A stretch of 64,000 bases of DNA from Campylobacter showae. Its GTDB lineage: Bacteria; Campylobacterota; Campylobacteria; Campylobacterales; Campylobacteraceae. A model generated the notes under the pieces. That model was not told where the DNA came from and did not search any database. It saw only the letters and a list, made by a program, of their open reading frames with translations. Where the stretch lies: NCBI RefSeq assembly GCF_900699785.1, contig NZ_LR535679.1, positions 62,001-126,000 on the forward strand, in the 5' to 3' direction. Below are positions 43,596-52,533 of this stretch, piece after piece (the first letter of the stretch is position 1; every line of letters begins with the position of its first letter). The position numbers and the translations under genes are program-made.

Positions 43596-44732
43596 TTGCC
43601 TCTTTTTTTAAAATTTGAAAGCGAATTTTACAAGTGCGAGCAAGGCGGCGGTAAGCTAACGATAAATCTAAAAAACGACTGGAACTACAAGCTGCCGGCT
43701 CAAATTTGGACTCAGACGGCCGCACTCATCGGCTCAAAGAAATTTAATAAAATCGTTTTAAATTTTAAAGACGTAAAAGAGCTTGATTACGCAGCGGCGC
43801 TGTTTTTTAAAAATACCTTTTTAAATGCTCGCAAAAACTACGAGCTCGTAAATTTAAATCCGCACGCTCAAAAGATTTTTGCCTCGATAAATAGCGAAAT
43901 AAATCCCAAAATAAAGCAGATCATAGACGCCAAACCTCACGAAAATCCGTTCTCTCAAATTGGCAAAAATTTGACCGCGTTTTTTGCGGGGTTTTGCGCG
44001 TTTTTAAATTTCATGGGCGAGTTTTTGGTCAAATTTAGTAAGATATTTATGCTAAAAAATATCCGCGTAAAGGAAATTTTGGCTTATTTCGAGGATGCGG
44101 GTATAAAGTCGGTTTTTATCGTGTGCCTCACCTCTTTTCTCATCGGCATCGTGCTGGCATATCAGGGCTCAAATTTGCTCGAGAGTTTCGGCGCTACGAT
44201 AATAATCGTCGAGATGATGGGGCTTTTGACCTTGCGCGAGATAGCTCCACTCATTGCCGCTATCATCGTGGCGGGGCGCCTGGCGTCAAGCTTTACCGCG
44301 CAAATCGGCGTTATGAAAATCACCGAAGAGATCGACGCGATGAAAACTATGGGATTTGATCCGTTTAAATTTCTCGTTTTGCCTCGCGTGATAGCTCTCA
44401 TCGTCGCCATGCCGCTTATCGTATTTTTAGCCGACGTGGCGGGGATTTTCGGCGAGATGATCGTGATGGAAAACTACTTAAACATCAGCTTTGATAGCTA
44501 TCTGGCGAGATTTGGCCAAGAGGTAGATATAAAGCACCTTTACGTCGGGCTTTTTAAGGCACCGTTTTTTGGCGTCGTGATCGCGTTTATCGGCTGCATG
44601 AGAGGCTTTCAGATCGGCGGAAACACCCAAAGCGTGGGCACTTATACGACCGTAAGCGTGGTAAACGCGATATTTGGCGTGATTATGGTGGACGCGCTGT
44701 TTTCGATTATTTTCACGCAGTTAGGCATATAA
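43596..44732 (+). CDS. Mla-type ABC permease with N-terminal STAS domain (MlaE, MlaB fused)
   Basis: 378 residues. TTG start at 43596. Residues 1-105 form a STAS-like domain (KIVLNFKDVKELDYAAALFF) that corresponds to the separate MlaB of enterobacteria. Residues 135-378 are the MlaE permease with GRLASSFTAQIGVMKITEEIDAM and LPRVIALIVAMP. Inner-membrane part of a phospholipid transport system. Corresponds to iamB of C. jejuni. Confidence 0.9.
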   Translation: MPLFLKFESEFYKCEQGGGKLTINLKNDWNYKLPAQIWTQTAALIGSKKFNKIVLNFKDVKELDYAAALFFKNTFLNARKNYELVNLNPHAQKIFASINSEINPKIKQIIDAKPHENPFSQIGKNLTAFFAGFCAFLNFMGEFLVKFSKIFMLKNIRVKEILAYFEDAGIKSVFIVCLTSFLIGIVLAYQGSNLLESFGATIIIVEMMGLLTLREIAPLIAAIIVAGRLASSFTAQIGVMKITEEIDAMKTMGFDPFKFLVLPRVIALIVAMPLIVFLADVAGIFGEMIVMENYLNISFDSYLARFGQEVDIKHLYVGLFKAPFFGVVIAFIGCMRGFQIGGNTQSVGTYTTVSVVNAIFGVIMVDALFSIIFTQLGI

Positions 44733-45476
44733 ATGATAATAAAAGCGACTGATTTAACGACGAAATTCGGCGACCGAGTGATCCACGACGGGCTAAATTT
44801 CCACGTAAACGAGGCTGAAATTTACGGGCTACTAGGCGGTAGCGGTACGGGCAAATCGACGCTAATGAAAACGATGATATATCTAAAAGAGCCAAGCGCC
44901 GGCAAGGTCGAGATGCTAGGGCGCGATCTGTGGTCGCTAGATGAGGCGGCTAGGCAGGAGATAAAGCTCGCTTGCAGCGTGATGTTTCAGTTTGGCGCGC
45001 TTTATACCTCGATGAACGTACTGGAAAATATCTACATCCTGCTAAAAGAGTATAGCGGGATGAGCGAGCGCTCGATGCGCGAGATAGCGATGTTTTGGCT
45101 GCAAAAAGTAGGCCTTAACGAAAACGTCGCGCTGCAATACCCAAGCGAGCTAAGCGGCGGTATGAAAAAGCGCGTGGCGATGGCTAGGGCTCTAGTGCTA
45201 AGTCCTAAAATTCTGTTTTTAGACGAGCCAAACTCCGGCCTTGACCCAAGTAGTGCGCGGGCGTTTGACGAGCTAGTGGTGGAGCTACGAGATACGCTTG
45301 GCGTCACGGTCGTGATGGTGACGCACGATATAGATAGTATTTGCACGATTTTGGATAGATTTTTGATACTTCAGGATAAAAAGATAGCCTTCGAGGGGAC
45401 CTTTGAGCAGCTGATGCAAATGCCAGAAAATCCGCTCGAAGAGCTTTTAAAAACAAGGAAAAACGGTGGGAAATAA
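44733..45476 (+). CDS. Mla-type ABC transporter ATP-binding protein (MlaF-like)
   Basis: 247 residues. Walker A GGSGTGKST (about 35-43), Q-loop FQFGALYTSMNV, signature LSGGMKKRVAMARAL, Walker B ILFLDEPNSGLDP. It starts directly after the permease stop. Powers the lipid transporter; corresponds to iamA of C. jejuni. Confidence 0.93.
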   Translation: MIIKATDLTTKFGDRVIHDGLNFHVNEAEIYGLLGGSGTGKSTLMKTMIYLKEPSAGKVEMLGRDLWSLDEAARQEIKLACSVMFQFGALYTSMNVLENIYILLKEYSGMSERSMREIAMFWLQKVGLNENVALQYPSELSGGMKKRVAMARALVLSPKILFLDEPNSGLDPSSARAFDELVVELRDTLGVTVVMVTHDIDSICTILDRFLILQDKKIAFEGTFEQLMQMPENPLEELLKTRKNGGK

Positions 45477-46398
45477 AATAAATTATACTTTGATAGGCCT
45501 CTTTTTCGTGCTCGTAGTGAGCGCGCTAGGTATCGCGGCGTGGTGGCTGGGCGGATACGGGAAAAAAGCCGATGATTACAGGTCGTATTTCATCAAAACT
45601 ACAAGCCTGCCAAGCGGCATCAAAAAGGACTCCACGGTCAAATTTATCGGCGTAGACGCGGGCACGGTCAAGGATATCCGATTTGCCGACGAAAAAGAGG
45701 CGCTCATCGAGCTTGAACTCTCCGTAAGGAAAGACATACCGATAAGAACCGATAGCACGGCGTCTGCGGAGATACAGGGCATCACGGGCATCGGCTACCT
45801 AAACATCTCGCGCGGTAGCATGGACAGCCCGCTCTTTGATAAAAACGAAAAAGCCTACATCGGGCTTGAGGCGAGCTTTTTTGATAAAATCGGCGACAGA
45901 GCCGAGTATCTAACGAAAAATTTAGAGTCTACCTTTAAAAATATCAATAAATTTTTAAGCGACGAAAACGCTGCTAAATTTTCGTCTATCCTAGTTTCAG
46001 TTGATGAAGCCGCAAAAAAGATAAACGCCGGAAATCTCGATATAAACGCGACTATCGCAAACGCGAACGAGGTTTTGGCAAATGCAAATTTGACGCTAAC
46101 CGAGCTAAAAAAAGCGCTAAAAAACGCCTCGGGCACGCTTGAGTTCGTAAATTCGTTTACGACCAAGGCCACGGACGCCGCGCAGGCGCTAAAAAATCTA
46201 CAAACTGCGATAGCAGAAAAGATAAAAAGCGGCGAATACGACGTGAAAGACGCGCTAAATACGATTGGCGACGAGACGGAGAGGACGCTGCTTAGCTTCC
46301 AAAAGCTCATTTCGGATTTTAGAAATACCCTTTTTAGACTCGAGGACGACCCGTACGAATTTTTCTTTAAAGATACGCAGAAAAAGGACGAAAAATGA
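45466..46398 (+). CDS. MCE-domain protein (MlaD-like)
   Basis: 310 residues: N-terminal membrane helix (about 6-26), one MCE domain (about 38-115, with GVDAGTVKDIRF and GITGIGYLNI), then a long helical, coiled-coil tail. Forms the periplasmic ring or tunnel that carries lipids between permease and outer membrane. GTG start, overlapping the ATPase gene by 11 nt; the end overlaps the lipoprotein gene by 4 nt. Confidence 0.9.
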   Translation: MGNKINYTLIGLFFVLVVSALGIAAWWLGGYGKKADDYRSYFIKTTSLPSGIKKDSTVKFIGVDAGTVKDIRFADEKEALIELELSVRKDIPIRTDSTASAEIQGITGIGYLNISRGSMDSPLFDKNEKAYIGLEASFFDKIGDRAEYLTKNLESTFKNINKFLSDENAAKFSSILVSVDEAAKKINAGNLDINATIANANEVLANANLTLTELKKALKNASGTLEFVNSFTTKATDAAQALKNLQTAIAEKIKSGEYDVKDALNTIGDETERTLLSFQKLISDFRNTLFRLEDDPYEFFFKDTQKKDEK

Positions 46399-46958
46399 AA
46401 ATTTTAAGCACGGTTTTAGCTCTGGTGGCGCTGTTTTTTAGCGGTTGTAGCGTTTTGGCAAAGCCTGCGCCTAGGACGAATTATTTTATGCTAGGCGGCG
46501 CGGAGGATAAATTTAAAGAGTGCGAAAATAGGCCCGAAAAAACGGTTTTCATCGAGGAGGTGCGGGTTTTTGGCGCGTACGAGAGCCGAGAAGTCCTAAA
46601 GATAGACGCAAACGGCGAGATCCGTCCGCTAAAAAATGTCAAATTTTTAGCGCTCCCAAGCGAGATGGCGAGGCGAAATTTGATCATAGCCGCAAGCGAT
46701 CAATGCGCGTTTAAGCCGTCTTTTAAAAACGCGGACATAAGCGTAAAGTCAAATTTACTCACCCTTCAAATCAAAGATCAAAAAGCGCAAATTTCGATGA
46801 TGTTTAGCTTTTTTAAAGACGGCAAAGAGCTAAAAAGCGTCGTGCTAAACTCGCAAAAAGATGCAGGCGCGGACGAGGGCGAAATCGCGATGAAGGCTCT
46901 AAACGCCGCCTTTAGCGAGGTTACGGATAAATTTTTGCAAGAATTAATCAAATTTTAG
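46395..46958 (+). CDS. ABC-type transport auxiliary lipoprotein (PqiC-like)
   Basis: 187 residues. Lipobox FFSGC (Cys at about residue 19). The remainder has the small fold of the PqiC/YmbA auxiliary lipoproteins that accompany MCE systems (RTNYFML, VFIEEVRVFGAYESREVL). Probably the outer-membrane partner of the lipid transporter. Last gene of the operon; ruvA begins 28 nt later with its own AAAGGA. Confidence 0.85.
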   Translation: MKILSTVLALVALFFSGCSVLAKPAPRTNYFMLGGAEDKFKECENRPEKTVFIEEVRVFGAYESREVLKIDANGEIRPLKNVKFLALPSEMARRNLIIAASDQCAFKPSFKNADISVKSNLLTLQIKDQKAQISMMFSFFKDGKELKSVVLNSQKDAGADEGEIAMKALNAAFSEVTDKFLQELIKF

Positions 46959-46986
46959 AGATAATCGCAAATTTTAAAGGAAAACG

Positions 46987-47541
46987 ATGATAAAAGCGAT
47001 CGAGGGCGTCATAACCAAAAAAGAGCCCGCAAATCTCATCTTAAAAACAGCCGGCGGCGTGAGCTACGGCGTAGCTATCTCGCTTTTTTGCTCGGCAAAG
47101 CTCGAGCGAGGCCAGAGCGTGGAGCTAAACATCACGCAGATCATCCGCGAGGATGTGGATTTGCTTTACGGATTTTTAGATAGCAACGAGCAAAAGATGT
47201 TTGAGATGCTGATAAAACTAAGCGGTATCGGCGCGGCGACGGCGATGGCGGTGTGCTCGAGCCTAAATCCGAACGCATTTTTAAACGCGGTTAAAAGCGG
47301 AGATGCGGCGGCGCTACAAACGGTGCCGGGCATCGGCGCAAAGACGGCTAGACGCATCATCGCCGAACTTAGCGACGCAAAGATGACGATGGACGAAAAT
47401 CTGCCTAGCTATCAGCACGAAGCGATCTTGGCGCTTGAGAGCCTCGGCTTTAAAAGAGAAAAGATAACCAAGGCGCTTAGCGAGTGCGACGCTCAAAATA
47501 CGGGCGAACTCGTCAAACAAGCCCTAAAAAAACTAGCATAA
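46987..47541 (+). CDS. ruvA: Holliday junction branch migration protein RuvA
   Basis: 184 residues, close to the usual 185-205. Domain I begins MIKAIEGVITKKEPANLIL. Two helix-hairpin-helix motifs occur: LIKLSGIGAATAMAV and LQTVPGIGAKTARRI. The C-terminal domain III binds RuvB. ddl follows after 13 nt. Confidence 0.96.
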   Translation: MIKAIEGVITKKEPANLILKTAGGVSYGVAISLFCSAKLERGQSVELNITQIIREDVDLLYGFLDSNEQKMFEMLIKLSGIGAATAMAVCSSLNPNAFLNAVKSGDAAALQTVPGIGAKTARRIIAELSDAKMTMDENLPSYQHEAILALESLGFKREKITKALSECDAQNTGELVKQALKKLA

Positions 47542-47554
47542 AAAAGGAAAAGAT

Positions 47555-48589
47555 ATGAAATTTGCTGTGATATTCGGCGCTAAAAGCTACGAACACGAGA
47601 TCAGTATCGTGAGCGCAATAGCCCTAAAAAAGGTGCTAAAAAACGAACCTTTATTTATATTTTGCGATAAATTTAGAGAATTTTACTTGATAAACGGCGC
47701 CGATATGAAGGCTAATTTCTTTAGCTCTGGCAAGTATAAAAACAACAAAAAACTCGCTCTTAAGCAGGGCGGATTTTTCGCTGGCGGGTTACTCGGCGAG
47801 AAAAAGATCGAGGCGGACGTATTTATAAATTTAGTCCACGGTATGGACGGCGAGGACGGTAAGATCGCGGCGCTGCTCGAGTTTTACGGCCTTAGCTATA
47901 TCGGCCCTCGCGTGGAGGCTAGCGCGCTAAGCTACAACAAGGAGCTAACCAAGCTGCTCGCGCAAAAAGCGGGCGTAAATACCCTAAACTACGAGGTTGT
48001 AAGCAGAGGAAAGGCGCCTAGCCTGCCGCTGCCCGTGATCCTAAAGCCTCTTCGCCTAGGAAGCTCGATCGGAGTTAGCGTGATAAAAGACGCTAACGAG
48101 CTAGAATACGGCCTAGACGTGGCATACGAGTTTGACAAAGAGATCCTGGTAGAGCCCTTTATCGAGGGCGTGAAGGAGTACAATCTAGCAGGCTGCAAGA
48201 CGGGCGGCGAGATCAAATTTTCCATCATCGAAGAGCCTAAAAAGAAGGAATTTCTAGACTACGAGCAAAAATATATGAGCTTTTCAAACGAGAGCAGGGT
48301 GCGCGAGGCCGACATCGGCGCAGAGTTAGCCGCCAAGCTAAAACAAAGCTTTGAGCGCATCTACAACTGCGGCTTTGACGGGGCGCTGATACGCTGCGAC
48401 TTTTTCGAGATAAACGGCGAAGTATATCTAAACGAGATCAATCCAAATCCGGGCAGCTTGGCGAATTATCTATTTGACGATTTTGAGGGGACGCTGGAGC
48501 GACTCGCCGTAAGCTTACCCAAAGAGCGCGAGATAAATATCGACTACAAATTTATCAACTCTATAACGTCAGCGAAAGGCAAGCTGTAA
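47555..48589 (+). CDS. ddl: D-alanine--D-alanine ligase
   Basis: 344 residues, ATP-grasp ligase of peptidoglycan synthesis. N-terminus IFGAKSYEHEISIVSA, LVHGMDGEDGKIAALLE, KPLRLGSSIGVS, and the metal site NEINPNPG are present. A little longer than E. coli DdlB, as in other Campylobacter. Confidence 0.96.
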   Translation: MKFAVIFGAKSYEHEISIVSAIALKKVLKNEPLFIFCDKFREFYLINGADMKANFFSSGKYKNNKKLALKQGGFFAGGLLGEKKIEADVFINLVHGMDGEDGKIAALLEFYGLSYIGPRVEASALSYNKELTKLLAQKAGVNTLNYEVVSRGKAPSLPLPVILKPLRLGSSIGVSVIKDANELEYGLDVAYEFDKEILVEPFIEGVKEYNLAGCKTGGEIKFSIIEEPKKKEFLDYEQKYMSFSNESRVREADIGAELAAKLKQSFERIYNCGFDGALIRCDFFEINGEVYLNEINPNPGSLANYLFDDFEGTLERLAVSLPKEREINIDYKFINSITSAKGKL

Positions 48590-49179
48590 AGAAACGTCGG
48601 CATTTCCCGGTGCCTTTTTAGCAAATTTGACCGCTTTAAACGGCTTGTTTTTGGCGGCTTTTCAAAAAACTTGGTTGCGATTGTTGCACTTTGAGATATC
48701 GTTACTAAATTTGGTCGCCGGTTTTTAAATTTTAAAGCTTGGCAGATGACGATTGAAAGCTGATTGCGGTCTTTTAGTTATCCAAATACCATTTCTAGGA
48801 TCGGCAGTATTTATTGGCATATAGTTTTTGGCTTGTAGTGTTAAAATGTCGATTTGCGGGCCAAATTTAGCTTAATTTTCAAACCGATCGGCTTGGTTTT
48901 TACGAAATTTGGCAAACCGATATTTCTTCGAATTTACTGTGTTTGGCTCGGTTGTAAATTTAAAATCTCTATTTTAAAGTCCTGTTTTTTGGGTAAATTT
49001 TGCTCATTTTCCATGCTAAAGCCAAATTCCGCCCGCCCTTTACATGCTTGCAAATTTCGCGCCAAAAATATAAAATACTCTAAAATAAATTTCAAAGAAC
49101 ATAATGCGCTATTATATTTTAATTTGAATTTAAAGATAATATGCTATATTTTACATAAAATTTTACACAAAGAACACAA
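48590..49179. other. 590-nt gap after ddl; no credible gene
   Basis: A weak hairpin (GGCA/TGCC, about 48599-48614) followed by TTTTT may end ddl transcription. The rest is AAATTTGA-rich. The 109-codon frame at 48854-49183 has a biased, repeat-derived composition and no ribosome binding site. Near the right end TATATT (49145-49150) is a likely -10 for the antitoxin gene at 49180. Confidence 0.5.
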
Positions 49180-49410
49180 ATGACTACTTTTAGCAAAGAT
49201 GAAATTTACACGGCGACCGAAGTGGTGCGAAATTTCAGCGCCGTCTTGGGTAAAGTCGGCAAGGCGCAGATGAAGCGCGCGGTGATCGTCAAAAATAATA
49301 AATTTGAAGCCGTGCTGCTAAATATGGGCGAGTATGAGCGCCTATGCGAGGCTGTGGAGGTACTGCAAAGCATTTATGAGGCTAAAAAACGAGCCGGAAG
49401 CGGCGAATAA
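49180..49410 (+). CDS. Phd/YefM-family antitoxin-like protein, no adjacent toxin
   Basis: 76 residues: N-terminal part with the Phd/YefM pattern (YTATEVVRNFSAVLGKV, then KRAVIVKNNKFEAVLLNMGEYERL), which dimerises and binds DNA. The C-terminal helix could neutralise a RelE/Doc-type toxin, but the next gene is an alpha/beta hydrolase, not a toxin. It may be a stand-alone repressor. The stop shares a base with the hydrolase start. Confidence 0.8.
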   Translation: MTTFSKDEIYTATEVVRNFSAVLGKVGKAQMKRAVIVKNNKFEAVLLNMGEYERLCEAVEVLQSIYEAKKRAGSGE

Positions 49411-50579
49411 TGGCGGTCAAAGAGGTAAAATACGGCGGCAAAATTTACCGCATCAGCTACGAAACCGTAAATCCCGCGCACAAGGACGTCGCGCTATTTT
49501 TGCACGGCTGGGGCGCAAACAAAGAGATCATGAAAAAGGCTTTCGGCACGTATTTTAAGGACTTTCGGCACGTTTACGTCGATATGCCCGGCTTTGGCGC
49601 GAGCAGTATGCACGGCGCGCTAGCGACGAAAGACTACGCAAAAATCATGAAATCCTTTTTAGACGAGCTTGGCGCGAACCCCAAAATCATCTTTGGACAT
49701 AGCTTCGGCGGCAAGGTCGCAACCCTGCTCAATCCCGAATATCTCGCGCTTTTAAGCTCGGCCGGCATCGTAGCTAAAAAGCCGCTTTGGGTGCGATTTA
49801 AGATCGCTTTGTTTAAATTTTTAAAGATGTTCGGTCTTGGGTTTTTATACAAATTTTTCGCCACGAAAGACGTAAAAGGCATGAGCAAAACGATGTACGA
49901 GACTCTAAAAAACGTCGTCGATGAGGATTTTAGCTCTAAATTTGCGGACTTTGGCGGCAAGGCGTTTATATTTTGGGGCGAGGAGGACAAAGCCACGCCT
50001 CTAAAAAGCGGCGAACGCGTAAGTCGTCTCATCAAAAACAGCGAATTTCACGCACTAAAGGGCGATCATTTTTTCTTTTTGCTCCACGCGCGCTACATCG
50101 ACGGCGTCGTAAATGCGGGGCTAAATTTGACGAATTTGGATGATGAAAGTGGGATAGAGAGCGTGAAAATTTTAAGCCCGAAAAACCATGAAAATTTAAG
50201 CGAAAAAGCCTGGAGTGCCGATGAAAACGGCGATCTTAAAAACCCTACCGAGCAAAATTTGACGGAATCTATCCAAGAGGCTTTGGAACAAGAGGTCGCC
50301 ATAAGCGCAAAAACCGTCTCGCAAAGCAGCCTTTTTGACGAGCAGTCGCAAAACGGTAACCTTGCGGGTCAAAACCCGCAGCTTGACGATGTAAGCGCCA
50401 AAAACGGTCAAATTTTTAAAGAAAATTTGTTTGACGGGCAAGAAATCGCACAAAATCAATCGGAACCCAAAAATGGCGTTTTAAGCAGAGACGAGCAAAA
50501 TCAAATTTTACCAAAAGATGAGCAAGACGCTCAAAAAAGCCCCAAAAAGCCTGTGCAACAAACGTTTGATTTAAACTAG
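49410..50579 (+). CDS. Alpha/beta hydrolase with disordered C-terminal tail
   Basis: 389 residues. Residues 1-250 are an alpha/beta hydrolase: HGWGAN oxyanion region (about 34-39), nucleophile elbow GHSFGGK (about 94-100), acid loop FWGEEDKATP, catalytic His in KGDHFFF. Residues ~255-389 are a low-complexity, Gln/Asn/Asp-rich tail without predicted fold (SLFDEQSQNGNLAGQNPQ). Substrate unknown. Position between ddl and murF matches the C. jejuni order. Confidence 0.85.
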   Translation: MAVKEVKYGGKIYRISYETVNPAHKDVALFLHGWGANKEIMKKAFGTYFKDFRHVYVDMPGFGASSMHGALATKDYAKIMKSFLDELGANPKIIFGHSFGGKVATLLNPEYLALLSSAGIVAKKPLWVRFKIALFKFLKMFGLGFLYKFFATKDVKGMSKTMYETLKNVVDEDFSSKFADFGGKAFIFWGEEDKATPLKSGERVSRLIKNSEFHALKGDHFFFLLHARYIDGVVNAGLNLTNLDDESGIESVKILSPKNHENLSEKAWSADENGDLKNPTEQNLTESIQEALEQEVAISAKTVSQSSLFDEQSQNGNLAGQNPQLDDVSAKNGQIFKENLFDGQEIAQNQSEPKNGVLSRDEQNQILPKDEQDAQKSPKKPVQQTFDLN

Positions 50580-50868
50580 CGCGCAAATTTTGTATTTGCG
50601 CTTTTGACTTAGTTATTAGCATTAAATTTATGCGGGTTTGGCGGGCCTGCATCAAATTTACGAGCTAAATTTAAGCCCAAAATCTGTAAAATCTAGGCTG
50701 ACAAATTTGCGTTTTACGGCGTAAAAAACAAGGCGGATAAATTTGCTCTCAAATTTAACGGAAAAACTATCAAATTTACGTCAAGCACGCAAAAACAAAC
50801 TGCAAAACGCTAAATTTGGCAAAAAATGGCGCAAACAAAAGCCCGCTTAAGTGAACCTAGGAGAAAAA

Positions 50869-52305
50869 ATGAACGAAACCCTCATAAATATCGGCCTTGC
50901 CGCGACGCAAATTTTATTTACGTTTGCACTCGGATTTTATCTCATCACCTGCCTTCAGTGGTTTTCATACAAGTTTGAGCGCGTGCTGTTTCACTTCACT
51001 AGGCCGCTGTGGCACGTGTTTTTCCTCATCGTGCCGATCGTGCTTTTTTACGGGGCGGAGCGATTTTTCTGGATTTATTTTTACTTTGCGCTGGTGCCAA
51101 GCCTCACTCTTTGGCATAAAAAGCTTGATAAAAAGCTGGTTTTTACGCCGCGAGTCAAGCGATTTTTTGTTATCCTAGCGCTCGCGGTTATCGCTAGCTA
51201 CGCCGTCTATCTCGCGACGCAGCACCGCGTAAATTTAGGCGTCGTCCTGCCGCTCGTGCTCTCTTTTGCGCTTAGCTTTTTGCTGGAAAAGGCTAAATTT
51301 AAGGCCTACGAAAACAGCGCGCGCAAAAAGCTAGCCTCGATGCCTGAGCTTAAAATCATCATGATAACGGCGAGTTTTGGCAAAACCAGCATCAAAAATT
51401 TCCTATTTGAGCTACTTAAAAATGACTTCGCCTGCCGCAAAACCCCTCGCAGCGTAAACACGCTAGCAGGCCTCATCCAAGACGTAAATAACGAACTTGC
51501 CGCCGGTACGCAGATATATATCGCCGAGGCGGGCGCGCGTCTAAAAGGCGACATCGCGCAGATCACGGAGTTTTTGAACCCGCAGATCGCGATCGTCGGC
51601 GAGATCGGCGCGCAGCATATCGAGTACTTTAAGACGCTTGAAAATATCCGCGCTACAAAGCTTGAAGCCCTTAACTCAAAGCGCCTAGAAAAGGCTTTCG
51701 TGCACAGTAGCACGCAGGCAAGCGAGGGCGAGAAGATAGAAATTTACGATAAAAACCTAAGCGGCGTGGAGGCAAGCTTGGATGGGGTCAAATTTAAGCT
51801 TGGAGAGAGGGAATTTAGCTCGCCGCTGCTTGGTAAATTTAACGCCGCAAATCTAGCCGTCTGCGTCAAAACCGCGCTATATCTGGGGCTAGACGAGGCC
51901 AGGATCGCCTCCGCTCTCTCGCGCCTAAAAAACGTCGAGCATAGACTCGAGCGTATCGATGCCGGCGGTAAAATCATCATCGACGACGGTTTTAACGGTA
52001 ACTTTAACGGTATGAGCGCGAGCTACGAGCTAGTCGGTAGCTACGAGGGGCGAAAGGTGCTCGTGACGCCCGGCATCATGGAGAGCAGCGACGAAGAGAA
52101 CGAAAAGCTAAGCAAGATCATCAACAAGACCTTTGACATCGTTATGCTAACAAGCTCGCTAAACGCCGTCGCGCTACTAAAGCACCTAAGCAGGCCAAAA
52201 GTCATCGTCATCAAGGACAAATCAAAAATACAAGAAGCCCTAGCACAAAACACCAAAGCGGGCGATCTGATCCTTTTTTCAAACGACGCGCCGAGCTTTA
52301 TGTAG
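50869..52305 (+). CDS. murF: UDP-MurNAc-tripeptide--D-Ala-D-Ala ligase MurF, membrane-anchored form
   Basis: 478 residues from the ATG at 50869, which has AGGAG 5 nt upstream (a GTG at 50851 is in frame but less likely). Residues 1-150 carry four to five membrane helices in place of the usual MurF N-terminal UDP-binding domain. The Mur ligase domain follows, with the P-loop variant TASFGKTS, NTLAGLIQDVNNE, and GKFNAANLAVC. Cytoplasmic ligation of D-Ala-D-Ala, here tied to the membrane. 50580-50868 before it is AAATTTGA-rich and empty. Confidence 0.88.
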   Translation: MNETLINIGLAATQILFTFALGFYLITCLQWFSYKFERVLFHFTRPLWHVFFLIVPIVLFYGAERFFWIYFYFALVPSLTLWHKKLDKKLVFTPRVKRFFVILALAVIASYAVYLATQHRVNLGVVLPLVLSFALSFLLEKAKFKAYENSARKKLASMPELKIIMITASFGKTSIKNFLFELLKNDFACRKTPRSVNTLAGLIQDVNNELAAGTQIYIAEAGARLKGDIAQITEFLNPQIAIVGEIGAQHIEYFKTLENIRATKLEALNSKRLEKAFVHSSTQASEGEKIEIYDKNLSGVEASLDGVKFKLGEREFSSPLLGKFNAANLAVCVKTALYLGLDEARIASALSRLKNVEHRLERIDAGGKIIIDDGFNGNFNGMSASYELVGSYEGRKVLVTPGIMESSDEENEKLSKIINKTFDIVMLTSSLNAVALLKHLSRPKVIVIKDKSKIQEALAQNTKAGDLILFSNDAPSFM

Positions 52306-52533
52306 GCGTAAATTTGGGGCTTGGGCGGCGCAGTTAAATTTAGCGGCGCTACTTCTAGCTACTCGAATTTGATTTGAAATTTAGTCCGCTTGCATCGGCG
52401 GAGATTGATTTAAAAAAATGCCTTTTCAAGGTGCAGGTTATGCCAAGCGCCGACTGCGGCATATGAAAGATAAAATAAGGCGGCTAAATTTAAACGACTT
52501 CAAATTTCACATCGGTCAAATTTGCCGTCAAAT

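Noticed and set aside
48854..49183. 109-codon plus-strand frame before the antitoxin gene
   Set aside because: Ile/Phe/Lys-rich translation of AAATTTGA-type DNA, no ribosome binding site, overlaps the promoter of the next gene.
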